The position numbers were made by a program, and so were the translations under genes. The notes below the pieces were generated by a model. That model was not told where the DNA came from and made no database searches. It saw only the letters and a list, made by a program, of their open reading frames with translations. Below are positions 6,249 to 12,781 of a DNA stretch of 16,351 nucleotides, in pieces. The stretch lies in NCBI GenBank assembly GCA_964371655.1, contig CAYJOD010000120.1, forward strand, positions 1 to 16,351. The letters run 5' to 3'. This DNA comes from CAZGSN01 sp964371655 (lineage in GTDB: Bacteria > Desulfobacterota > Binatia > HRBIN30). How positions within the stretch are numbered: position 1 is the stretch's first letter; each line of letters begins with the position of its first letter.

Positions 6249-7261
6249 CGGAACGTCGATTCTCGGTCGCCGTGGTTGGGGCCACCGGCATCGTTGGACA
6301 AGAGCTGATCAACATCCTCGATCAGCGTCTCTTCCCGCTTGCCGATCTGCATCTGTACGCGTCGGCGCGATCCGCCGGCGACGAGGTGACGTGCGGCCCG
6401 CTCACGACACGCATCGGACTCTTGGGCCAAGCTCACTTCACCGGCACGGAGATTGTGTTCTTTGCAGCCGGCGAGCAAATCAGCGCCGAGTGGATCCCGC
6501 GCGCCACGGAAGCAGGAGCGGTCGTCATCGATACCAGCCTGCTCTTCGCGGCCGACTCCGACGTGCCGCTGATCGTTCCGGAAGTGAATGCGGCGGAGAT
6601 CGGTGGTTACGTCGAACGCAACGTGATCGTCAGCCCCGACGCCGTCGCCGTTGCCTTGGCCATCGCGCTCAAACCGCTTCAAGACGCGGCCGGGATCACA
6701 CACCTGGTGGCGACTTCACTCGAACCGGTGTCGGGAGCCGGCAAGGGCGGTGTCGATGAAATGCAGACGCAAACCGTCGAGCTGATGAGCGGGCGCGATG
6801 CCCAAATCGCGGTGTTCCCACAGCGTATCGCCTTCAATCTCATCCCGCAGATGGGTGAGTTCCTTGCCGGCGGTCGTACCAGCCAGGAGGAGCAGACCTG
6901 TGTGACGTTGCGGCGTCTGCTGACGGACGAGTTGGTCATCAGCCTGACGCGGGTGCGCGCCCCCATGTTCTTCGGCACCGCCATCAGCGTCAGCATCGAG
7001 ACCACGCAGCCGCTGAGCGCAGAAGAAGCCCGCGAGATCCTGCGCCGCGCCCCGGGCATCCTGCTCTATGATCAAGAGGATGCGCCGCAGTATTCCAGCC
7101 CAGCCGATGCCATCGGCGAGGACGCCACCTGTGTCGGTCGCATTCGGGCGCACGAAGCGGAGAACCGCCTCGACCTGTGGATCACCATCGACAACATGCG
7201 CAAAGGCTCGGCGTTGAACGCCGTGCAGATCGCCGAGATTCTGGCGCGCGATTATTTGTAG
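6245..7261 (+). CDS. usg: Usg-type aspartate-semialdehyde dehydrogenase homologue lacking catalytic residues
   Basis: 338 residues with the full two-domain fold of aspartate-semialdehyde dehydrogenase (ASADH): the NADP-binding GATGIVG (12-18), the VPLIVPEVN strand (107-115), SGAGKGGVDE (163-172) and a C-terminal DNMRKGSALNAVQIAE. The active site is degenerate. The canonical NPNC nucleophile motif reads S130-P-D-A133, so the Cys is Ala. The phosphate-binding Arg (DNSSAFR) is A102. The catalytic His (FFGHS) is T245. This pattern resembles the Usg proteins of gammaproteobacteria, which are encoded near leuB and asd in Pseudomonas and also lack the Cys. The start is the ATG overlapping the leuB stop; the upstream in-frame extension only shadows leuB. 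It may be a structural partner, a regulator, or an enzyme of altered specificity. Automated pipelines would name it asd. Fold: very sure. Loss of ASADH activity: likely, not shown. Confidence 0.82.
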   Translation: MTERRFSVAVVGATGIVGQELINILDQRLFPLADLHLYASARSAGDEVTCGPLTTRIGLLGQAHFTGTEIVFFAAGEQISAEWIPRATEAGAVVIDTSLLFAADSDVPLIVPEVNAAEIGGYVERNVIVSPDAVAVALAIALKPLQDAAGITHLVATSLEPVSGAGKGGVDEMQTQTVELMSGRDAQIAVFPQRIAFNLIPQMGEFLAGGRTSQEEQTCVTLRRLLTDELVISLTRVRAPMFFGTAISVSIETTQPLSAEEAREILRRAPGILLYDQEDAPQYSSPADAIGEDATCVGRIRAHEAENRLDLWITIDNMRKGSALNAVQIAEILARDYL

Positions 7262-7296
7262 CGGCTGTCGGCAGCTGGGCGTCGGGTCTCAAGCCC

Positions 7297-7686
7297 AGCT
7301 CCCCTTGCCCGCATTACTTGCGGGAGAGGGTTAGGGTCACATCATTACACACAACTCGGCATGCACGCGTATCTGGATTCTGGACCCCAAAGGGGTCGGA
7401 GAAATTAGCCGGTGGTTGAGCGAAGCGATACCACCGGATCATACGTGGCCCTCGTATTTCGCACCCCGGTCGGGGTGCAAGCACGTCGTGCTCAGCGGAG
7501 CAAAAAGGCTTTCGACAGCTGGCACCCCTACCGGGGTGCACGATATCCGGCCCCGTAGCCGGTGGTATCGGCCTGTGGCCTCAACCACCGGCTAATCGCT
7601 GTCATCCCTCCGGGATTCTCCGGGACACGCGCTAAGGCAGGGCTGCGAGTTGTGTGTAATGATGTGGGGTAGGGTGAGGGAACCGA
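7297..7686 (+). repeat. palindromic repeat split by an inserted element
   Basis: AGCTCCCCTTGCCCGCATTA continues through CGGGAGAGGGTTAGGGT to 7337, then breaks off. The missing end, TAGGGTGAGGGAACCGA, resumes at 7670. Joining the two halves reproduces the intact repeat at 2826-2876 with few differences. TAGGGT is present on both sides of the insertion (7332-7337 and 7670-7675). The left half, directly after the leu operon stop, forms a GCCCGC/GCGGG-type hairpin but has no T-run. Confidence 0.75.
7338..7666. mobile_element. MITE-like non-autonomous element with 21-bp terminal inverted repeats
   Basis: The 329-bp segment has perfect 21-bp inverted ends: CACATCATTACACACAACTC plus G at 7338-7358, and the exact reverse complement at 7646-7666. 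It lies inside a repeat whose intact form is present elsewhere in the window. TAGGGT on both sides may be a target duplication; allowing one mismatch the match extends to about 10 bases, so the exact borders are uncertain. The interior holds a second nested inverted repeat (ATTAGCCGGTGGTTGAG near 7404, with its complement ending at about 7594) and two GCACCCC...GGGGTGC hairpins near 7461 and 7522. There is no open frame that looks like a transposase. It would need enzymes supplied in trans. Confidence 0.7.
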
Positions 7687-7688
7687 CT

Positions 7689-8531
7689 CTACTTTCCCCA
7701 CGCGTCGAACACCAACTTCGACACGTCGGCGACGAGGTCGTTGAACGGATGGCTGTTGCCGGTGTTGAAGTCCGGCTCGCCCCGCACCATGACCGCCATC
7801 GCCCAGCTGCGCGCGGGGGTCTCGACGATGCCGACGTCGACACGCACTCCGGGCATGCTGCCGCTCTTGGTGCCGCAGCGATAGTACTCCTCGATTCCAA
7901 ACTCTTCGGCATACTCGCTGCACGGCAAGTAGCGTGGAATCATTGACCGCAGCTGCTGGCGACGCAGGATCCAATAGATCTCCTCGTCGTGTTGCACCGA
8001 GCCGGTGCAACACTTGTCGAAGATGGCCGCCAGCACCGAGGTGAAGTCGTTCGGGCACGACATCGGAAGGGTGGATGGGTCGAAATTTTCGAAGCTGATG
8101 TACGTGGAGATCGACGTCTGCGTGAGCGCGATCGGCAAGGCGTGCACGGCAGCGTTCACCGCTTCGGGTCCACCGAGGGCGCGGGTGACCAGGTTGGTCG
8201 CGACGTTGTCGCTAACGACAATCATCAAGCGCGCCAGGTCCCGCAACGTCATCTGCGTGCCCGCCGCGAACAGCTTCAGCACACCGCTACCGCGTGTGTA
8301 GTCGTCCTGGAGGTAGGTGATCACCTCGTCGAGCGACAGCCTTCCGGCCGCATCCGCAGCATACAGAGCGGCGAGCAAATACACCTTGTACGCGCTCGCC
8401 GTCGGCAGACACAGATCTGCCTGGGCGCGGATCGGTGCGGAGCCGTCGAGTGGAACGATGCTGTAGGCAACGGTCGCGTCCACGCGCGCGGCGCGCTCCG
8501 CGAGTCGCTGCTCTAGGTCGGTCTGGGACAT
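7689..8531 (-). CDS. class A beta-lactamase-like serine hydrolase, apparently cytoplasmic
   Basis: 280 residues with the three signature boxes of the penicillin-recognising serine hydrolases: S46-A-Y-K49 (nucleophile and general base), S107-D-N109, and K222-S-G224 on the beta-3 strand (GTKSGS). Order and spacing fit the class A beta-lactamase family (PF13354). No obvious omega-loop E166 motif (E-x-x-L-N) follows the SDN box, so it may not be an efficient penicillinase. No signal peptide is seen: the protein begins MSQTDLEQRLAERAA, while true beta-lactamases are exported. A stop codon lies eight codons upstream in frame, so the start at 8531 is firm, with CGGAG as ribosome binding site. It is divergent from the HD gene across a 265-bp inverted repeat. 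It could be an esterase, a peptidase or an unusual beta-lactamase. Confidence 0.85.
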   Translation of the reverse strand: MSQTDLEQRLAERAARVDATVAYSIVPLDGSAPIRAQADLCLPTASAYKVYLLAALYAADAAGRLSLDEVITYLQDDYTRGSGVLKLFAAGTQMTLRDLARLMIVVSDNVATNLVTRALGGPEAVNAAVHALPIALTQTSISTYISFENFDPSTLPMSCPNDFTSVLAAIFDKCCTGSVQHDEEIYWILRRQQLRSMIPRYLPCSEYAEEFGIEEYYRCGTKSGSMPGVRVDVGIVETPARSWAMAVMVRGEPDFNTGNSHPFNDLVADVSKLVFDAWGK

Positions 8532-8604
8532 GAGTGGACTCCGTGACGCCGCTTAGCATGCACGCGAACCGGCAGGCAATTGCAGAAGCAGCTAGCCGAT
8601 CATC

Positions 8605-8869
8605 GGCGCAGGCTGAAGTCCTGCGCCTACAGCCCACGTGCGCCGGCTGTTCTGGAATGTAGGCGCAGGACGGCTTTGCACCAAAAGTCTCCACAGGTGT
8701 CATTCCGAGCCGTTGCACTTCCGCGGCGAGGAATCTTCCGAGTGCTGCACCCATCCGACATTCCACTGCAGATTCCTCGCTCTCGCTCGGAATGACAATT
8801 GCTGGTGTCGGATAGAAACATACCGAGTCGAGTTTTGGTGCAAAGCGGCGCAGGACTTCAGCCTGCGCC
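8605..8869. repeat. nested 265-bp inverted repeat between divergent genes
   Basis: The outer 23-bp arms at 8605-8627 (GGCGCAGGCTGAAGTCCTGC and on) and 8847-8869 are perfect reverse complements, and each arm is itself a GGCGCAGG/CCTGCGCC hairpin. Inside lies GCTTTGCACCAAAA (8673-8686) opposite its complement at 8833-8846. Further in is GTCATTCCGAGC (8699-8710) opposite 8785-8796, then GCGAGGAATCT (8726-8736) opposite 8770-8780. The innermost part is of the TCATTCCGAGC...GAGGAATCT type seen, from memory, in many bacterial genomes. It has no coding potential and looks like one palindromic element inserted into another. Confidence 0.8.
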
Positions 8870-9004
8870 GCGACGGTGATCCGGTGCGAAAGGCTTCGTC
8901 GGCGGCATTTCAGCCCACCCGCACGCGTGCTGATGAAGCGTTGCGCCGGAGCGCGATGCTCTGCGGCTGGCCGCAGGGAAGGCGGACGTGTAGGCTCGGG
9001 GCTC

Positions 9005-10303
9005 ATGTTGATCCGCGATCCCGTACACGGCGACATTTCCCTGTCACGCCTCGAAGCGCAGGTGCTCGATCTGCCGGACGTGCAGCGACTGCGCGGGATC
9101 AAGCAGCTCGGCACCGCCAGTCTGGTTTACCCCGGCTGTGTCCATACGCGCTTCGATCACTCGCTCGGCGCCAGCGCTGTCGCCAAGCGCATCGTCGCCG
9201 CCGTACGCGGCGCCGGCACCGAGGTCGACGCCGACCTCGAGCAACGGGTGGCAATCGCGGCGTTGTTGCATGATGTCACACACGTGCCCTTCGGGCATAC
9301 CCTCGAGGACGAACGCTGCCTGTTCCCGCGTCATGATAAGGGAAGCCGCCTGCACAAGCTGCTCGACGGTCGGCTTGGGGACGGACTGGCCCAGCTCGGC
9401 TTGCGCGAGTCGGTTGCCGCCATGCTGGGCGCGGCGCCGGCATCAGCCGAGTTCCCGCCGTGGGCTCAGCAGGTGGTAGCGAGCACGATCGACGCCGACC
9501 TCTTGGACTACCTGCGTCGCGACTCGTACTTTGCCGGTCTGGCGCAGAATTACGACGACCGCATTTTCCGCGCGTTCGTCGTCGATGGCGGGCAGCTGGC
9601 GATCAACATGACCAAGCACGGCATGGAACGGCACGACGTGCGCTCCGAGGCCGTGCAGCTGCTGCGCATGCGCTACTTCCTCACCGAACGCGTCTACTAC
9701 CATCACACCAAGGTGGCGGCGGGGGCGATGGTGTCGAAAGCCGTCGAGCTGGCGCACACCCACGGCATGCTCGGCGAGGACGAGCTGTTGCAGCTGAACG
9801 ATTGGACGTTGCTCGAACGGCTGCGCGGCGTGCCTTCGGCGCAGTCACCCGACGCGCGCATCGTTCGCCTCGTCGCCCGTCTCGATCAACGCCAGCTGCT
9901 CAAGCGCGGCTATGTCATTTCAGCCTTGTCGGTACCGCAGGAGGCGCGGCGGCAGCTGGTCGAGCGCTTCCACGAATCGGGTGAGAACCGCGGTGCGGCG
10001 GAGCAGCACATCGCGGCCGAGATCGGATGCGATGCCGCCGAGGTCGTCGTCTACTGTCCGGCGCTCACGGTCATGAAGGAGGCGGCCGCGTTGGTGCGCA
10101 CGGCGGACGGCCTGCGACGCTTGAATCAAACCGATCGCCCACCGACCTCCGAGATCGAAGCGTTGCAGGCACGCTACGCGATGCTCTGGCGCCTCTACGT
10201 TCTGGTTCCGCCAGAGCTCAGCCGGCGCACCGCTGCGGTGGCGGCAACGATCTTCGGCTACCCGAGCGAGCACCGACACGGCGAACCAGCGGCGACGTCG
10301 TAA
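9005..10303 (+). CDS. HD-domain phosphohydrolase (COG1078/SAMHD1-like)
   Basis: 432 residues from ATG 9005. The N terminus IRDPVHGDISLSRLEAQVLD and QRLRGIKQLGTASLVYPG is the hallmark of the COG1078 / dNTPase-like HD superfamily. Metal ligands: H52 in RFDHSLG, H89-D90 in LLHDVTHVPFGH, with H93 and H98 as further active-site histidines. The DADLLDYLRRDSYFAG segment supplies the last Asp. Relatives hydrolyse dNTPs or other nucleotides; the substrate here cannot be predicted. The frame stays open upstream to 8876, but that part runs over the inverted repeat and has no family similarity, so the ATG before the conserved start is chosen. The ribosome binding site is weak. The gene is divergent from the beta-lactamase-like gene. 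The His-Asp motif is complete, so the protein should be active. Confidence 0.9.
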   Translation: MLIRDPVHGDISLSRLEAQVLDLPDVQRLRGIKQLGTASLVYPGCVHTRFDHSLGASAVAKRIVAAVRGAGTEVDADLEQRVAIAALLHDVTHVPFGHTLEDERCLFPRHDKGSRLHKLLDGRLGDGLAQLGLRESVAAMLGAAPASAEFPPWAQQVVASTIDADLLDYLRRDSYFAGLAQNYDDRIFRAFVVDGGQLAINMTKHGMERHDVRSEAVQLLRMRYFLTERVYYHHTKVAAGAMVSKAVELAHTHGMLGEDELLQLNDWTLLERLRGVPSAQSPDARIVRLVARLDQRQLLKRGYVISALSVPQEARRQLVERFHESGENRGAAEQHIAAEIGCDAAEVVVYCPALTVMKEAAALVRTADGLRRLNQTDRPPTSEIEALQARYAMLWRLYVLVPPELSRRTAAVAATIFGYPSEHRHGEPAATS

Positions 10304-10351
10304 GGAGCGTGTCAGCGGGTTGGGGAGTTCGAGCTCCCCTCAGGTCAGCAC

Positions 10352-10390
10352 AGAGCCGCGACCGTAAGGGAGCGGTGATTCATGGGTTTC
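10352..10390 (+). repeat. AGCCGCGACCGTAAGGGAGCGGTGA repeat, copy 1
   Basis: CCGCGACCGTAAGGGAGCGG (10356-10375) forms a short CCGC/GCGG hairpin. It is repeated with one change at 14942-14961, both times followed by TGA-TC-TGGG. From memory this motif is common in intergenic DNA of several environmental phyla. It lies shortly after the HD gene. Confidence 0.7.
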
Positions 10391-10427
10391 CCGTTGTGAA
10401 GAAATCGACCGCAGGCATCGCAGGCAT

Positions 10428-10518
10428 CGGACCTCAGACCTCAGGGTCCGGAAGGCCTGGGTCTTTCCTGACGTCAGAGGCCTGATGCCCGAAGCCCAGA
10501 CGATAAATTCACAGCCTC
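10428..10518 (+). repeat. 91-bp dispersed repeat, copy 1
   Basis: Begins CGGACCTCAGACCTCAGGGT and ends TTCACAGCCTC. It aligns without gaps to 12525-12615 with about 12 differences in 91 positions by eye. CGGACC at the start pairs with GGTCCG 17 bases on. It is preceded by GTTGTGAAGAAATCG (10394-10408), which resembles the reverse complement of its own end, so the whole element may span about 10394-10518. Confidence 0.8.
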
Positions 10519-10542
10519 GGAGAAGATCGAGCTCCCCGAGCC

Positions 10543-10905
10543 TCATGCCGGCGAAGACTCGAGCCGTGGCATGCACAAGGCCGTCGACGTAAAGCCGTCG
10601 GGCTCCATCTGCTGCACCAGGGCGAGATCGCCGGCTACGGCTTGCACGAACGGCTGCAGCTCCAACCCCAGCGCTCGGGGCAGGAACTGGCGTACGAGAT
10701 TGAGCCCCTTGGTCAGCAACTTGATCGTCGCGCCGCGATTGCCGCTCTCGGCCTTCAGGTAGCCGGCGGCAATTTGAATCAAACCTTGCAGCAGCAGCCG
10801 TTCGTGCCCGACCGTCTCCAGCCACAGGTCCTCCCAGAATTCATGGGCCTCGAAGAAGCGGCCGGCGTTGAACTCGCCGACGCCCTGGGCAACCCGCGGA
10901 TCCAT
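10543..10905 (-). CDS. DUF309 domain protein
   Basis: 120 residues from ATG 10905. EFNAGRFFEAHEFWEDLWLE near the N terminus is the signature of the DUF309 family (PF03745), whose function is unknown. Its conserved EAHE and E-LW residues are often assumed to sit in a helical bundle. A second helical part follows: LLLQGLIQIAAGYLK and RGATIKLLTKGLNLVRQFLPRA. No ribosome binding site is obvious. The frame stays open upstream and RYELPQAPRLGLFYPDA just before the ATG resembles N-terminal extensions in some relatives. A longer product from a GTG near 11005 (about 154 residues) is therefore possible, though it would begin inside a repeat. The family is firm, the start is not. Confidence 0.8.
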   Translation of the reverse strand: MDPRVAQGVGEFNAGRFFEAHEFWEDLWLETVGHERLLLQGLIQIAAGYLKAESGNRGATIKLLTKGLNLVRQFLPRALGLELQPFVQAVAGDLALVQQMEPDGFTSTALCMPRLESSPA

Positions 10906-11190
10906 TGCGTCAGGATAGAAGAGTCCAAGCCGCGGCGCCTGGGGCAACTCGTAGCGCGTGCGACGACGACGCCGGCAGGATGCAAGCGCTCCCGGGGCCT
11001 GCACCACGGCAGGTGTGATGAGCCATGCGGGCGGGCCGTTCGCGCTCCCGGCGATAATATTCCGCTTGGGGCGGTGGTTTGAGGCAATCGCGCGGACGGC
11101 TCGTCCGCCATCGGGTGGAATGAGGCTGGATGCGGCTCCACCCTCCGTCAGCGACTTTGCCGTCGCCCGGCCCAACACCCACGGTTGTCG
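10906..11190. other. spacer upstream of DUF309 gene and exported-protein gene
   Basis: This divergent intergenic stretch contains the repeat at 10996-11050 and otherwise nothing I can name. The frames here are shadows with Arg/Pro-rich translations. The part nearest 10905 may be coding if the DUF309 protein has the longer start. Confidence 0.5.
10996..11050 (-). repeat. GAGCCATGCGGGCGGG repeat, copy 1 (upstream of DUF309 gene)
   Basis: Plus-strand text ATGAGCCATGCGGGCGGG plus flanks matches 16256-16310 at about 40 of 50 positions by eye, including CCTGC-CC-CGGCAG before it and CGCGCTC after it. Both copies lie upstream of a minus-strand gene (about 90 bp from the DUF309 start, about 125 bp from the hydrolase start) in the same orientation. 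It could be a dispersed repeat or a shared leader or promoter element. Confidence 0.6.
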
Positions 11191-11217
11191 TTGACAGGTG
11201 CCGTGCAACTTTATAGG
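11191..11217 (+). promoter_or_regulatory. candidate sigma70 promoter of the exported-protein gene
   Basis: TTGACA at 11191-11196 is a perfect -35 box, followed after 15 bases by TATAGG (11212-11217). With a 17-base spacer the -10 would be TAGGAA. The small A/T-rich patch (AACTTTATAGGAAC) stands out in GC-rich surroundings, about 50 bases before the start codon. Confidence 0.55.
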
Positions 11218-11267
11218 AACGCAAGGCTCTAATGTTATTGTGCAGGGGCAGAGAGAGTGAGGGAGCG

Positions 11268-12176
11268 ATGGGACGGATGCGAAGTGCGCTGGTCGTGATG
11301 TCGGTGTTGGTCGTGGCTGCCCGTGCTTGGGGTGGCCCGGTCATACTTGGCGGCGACGACCTGACCGACCACGGATCTCGCAACGGGTTGGGCCAAAATG
11401 TCGACGGCTGGCTGTACATCGAAAAGGCGCTTGCCAATTTGAACGGCGGCGTCACGCGCTCTGGGCCGTTCACGATTGATGTTGCCGCCCTGGGCTCTGC
11501 CGGAAATGCCGCCTGCCCGCCTACCTGCAGCGGCGGCAACGCTGGTGACGCGGTTCAATCGGCCGCCAGCAACAACGGTCTGACGGTCCAGTCCTTCGAC
11601 GGAGCCGCCGCTATCTCCGGCTTCTTTGCGAGTCTCGGCACAGGAGCCATCAACCCGCGCATCATCTGGTTGGCTGGAACCGACGCTGGCAACGACCTCG
11701 ATGCCTCGGAAGGCGCAGTGCTCACCACGAACGCGACAGCGCTCGCGAGCTTTGTTGCCTCGGGCGGCGGGCTCATGGCGCATGGATGTAGTGGAAGCAC
11801 AGACTGTATGACCGCCTATGGTTGGCTCTCGCAGTTGCTCCCAGGCGTGTCGGCCGTAGACGGCTGCAACTCTTCCGGGGCCATGCTGACGGCGGCGGGC
11901 GTGAGTGCATTTCCCGGCTTGTCGAACTCAGATATCACCGCCGGGCCCTGTCATAACCACTTCGAGGGCGGCATCGGTACCTTACAGATCCTCGCCAGCG
12001 ATGGGGACGATCTGCGTTTCATCATCGGTGGCGGCGCCGGCACGCTCATTCAGCAACGCACCGGAGCGCCAGCGGTTGGATGGCTCGCCTTGCTGCTCAC
12101 CTCCGTCGGGCTACTCGTTGGCGGTGCCTACCGGGTCGGCAGGCGGGCCCTGCTCGCGACGCGGCTGTCTTCTTAA
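11268..12176 (+). CDS. exported protein with C-terminal membrane/sorting-like tail
   Basis: 302 residues from ATG 11268, next to the ribosome binding site AGGGAG; ATG 11277 is an alternative. The N terminus (MRSALVVMSVLVVAARAWG) is a signal peptide. The middle is Gly/Ala/Ser-rich with several Cys pairs (AACPPTCSGG, HGCSGSTDCM, DGCNSSG). NATALASFVASGGGLMAHG resembles the strand-helix-GGG-L-HG pattern of glutamine-amidotransferase-like/ThuA-type folds, but I cannot name a family. The last 37 residues hold PAVGWLALLLTSVGLLVGG, a membrane helix, followed by YRVGRR: the helix-plus-basic layout of CTERM-type protein-sorting signals, without a classic PEP or IPTL motif. It is likely secreted or surface-anchored. 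It has its own promoter and is not in an operon with the protease 600 bases downstream. Confidence 0.72.
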   Translation: MGRMRSALVVMSVLVVAARAWGGPVILGGDDLTDHGSRNGLGQNVDGWLYIEKALANLNGGVTRSGPFTIDVAALGSAGNAACPPTCSGGNAGDAVQSAASNNGLTVQSFDGAAAISGFFASLGTGAINPRIIWLAGTDAGNDLDASEGAVLTTNATALASFVASGGGLMAHGCSGSTDCMTAYGWLSQLLPGVSAVDGCNSSGAMLTAAGVSAFPGLSNSDITAGPCHNHFEGGIGTLQILASDGDDLRFIIGGGAGTLIQQRTGAPAVGWLALLLTSVGLLVGGAYRVGRRALLATRLSS

Positions 12177-12299
12177 TACAGCGTACCGCCCCCCGAAAGC
12201 ATGCGACCGCCCGCATGGGCGGCGACCTCAGAGATCGAGCTCGAGGCTTCCGGCGTCGGGACCAGACCCGATGCCGGAAGTTCGCCACGAAGCTTGGGA

Positions 12300-12505
12300 C
12301 TGAGAGCTTGTGAAGAAATGCCCGCAGCGAAAATCCTTCCCCGATCGCCCCGAGTAGCGGCCCTCTTCTGGCCGCGTATCGAGGGGCGATCATACAGGTA
12401 GATCTCACGCTTACGGTCCCTCGATACGCGCCCTGAAAGGACGGGCGCTACTCGGGACGAACGGGTGAAAATCGGACCGCAGGATATCTTCACAGCCTCT
12501 GAGAG
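12300..12505. repeat. long imperfect inverted repeat (hairpin element)
   Basis: CCCCGAGTAGCG (from 12348) faces CGCTACTCGGG (12446-12456), and GCGTATCGAGGG (12374-12385) faces CCCTCGATACGC (12418-12429). The outer ends also pair loosely: GAGAGCTTGTGAAG at the left, CTTCACAGCCTCTGAG at the right. The right end has the same TTCACAGCCTC as the ends of the 91-bp repeats at 10428 and 12525, so the elements may belong to one family. No gene. Confidence 0.75.
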
Positions 12506-12524
12506 CTTGTGACGGAATCCACCT

Positions 12525-12615
12525 CGGACCTCAGACCTCAGGGTCCGGAAAGCTTGGGTTTCTCCTAAAGCCAGAGGCCCGATGCCTGAAGCCCAGACGA
12601 CGATTTCACAGCCTC
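12525..12615 (+). repeat. 91-bp dispersed repeat, copy 2
   Basis: A gapless match to 10428-10518 with about 12 differences. It is preceded by GAGAGCTTGTGACGGAATCC and ends TTTCACAGCCTC, like the first copy. It sits directly after the long hairpin element at 12300-12505, with the shared TTCACAGCCTCTGAG at both junctions. Confidence 0.8.
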
Positions 12616-12663
12616 TGAGCCCTCACCGCGGTATCAAGAACCACTCCGCGTCGCCGTCCGCTG

Positions 12664-12698
12664 AAATTTCAATTGCAGTTTGCTTGCGTCTATAGAAT
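12664..12698 (+). promoter_or_regulatory. possible promoter of the protease gene
   Basis: An A/T-rich patch in a GC-rich region. TATAGAAT at 12691-12698 is a good -10 core. The best -35 at 17-base spacing is TTCAAT (12668-12673), which is weak. It lies about 90 bases before the start codon, with a second A/T-rich stretch (ACTGTAAACTTACAATC) at 12700-12716. Confidence 0.35.
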
Positions 12699-12781
12699 GA
12701 CTGTAAACTTACAATCTGGGTTACCCCGTTCCCTCTCGCTCGATCGGTGGGACATGGCGGGACCGTCGCGGAGGGTACGGG

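Noticed and set aside
8876..9004. N-terminal extension of the HD protein
   Set aside because: The translation is Arg-rich, shows no family similarity and partly overlaps the inverted repeat; conserved sequence begins at ATG 9005.
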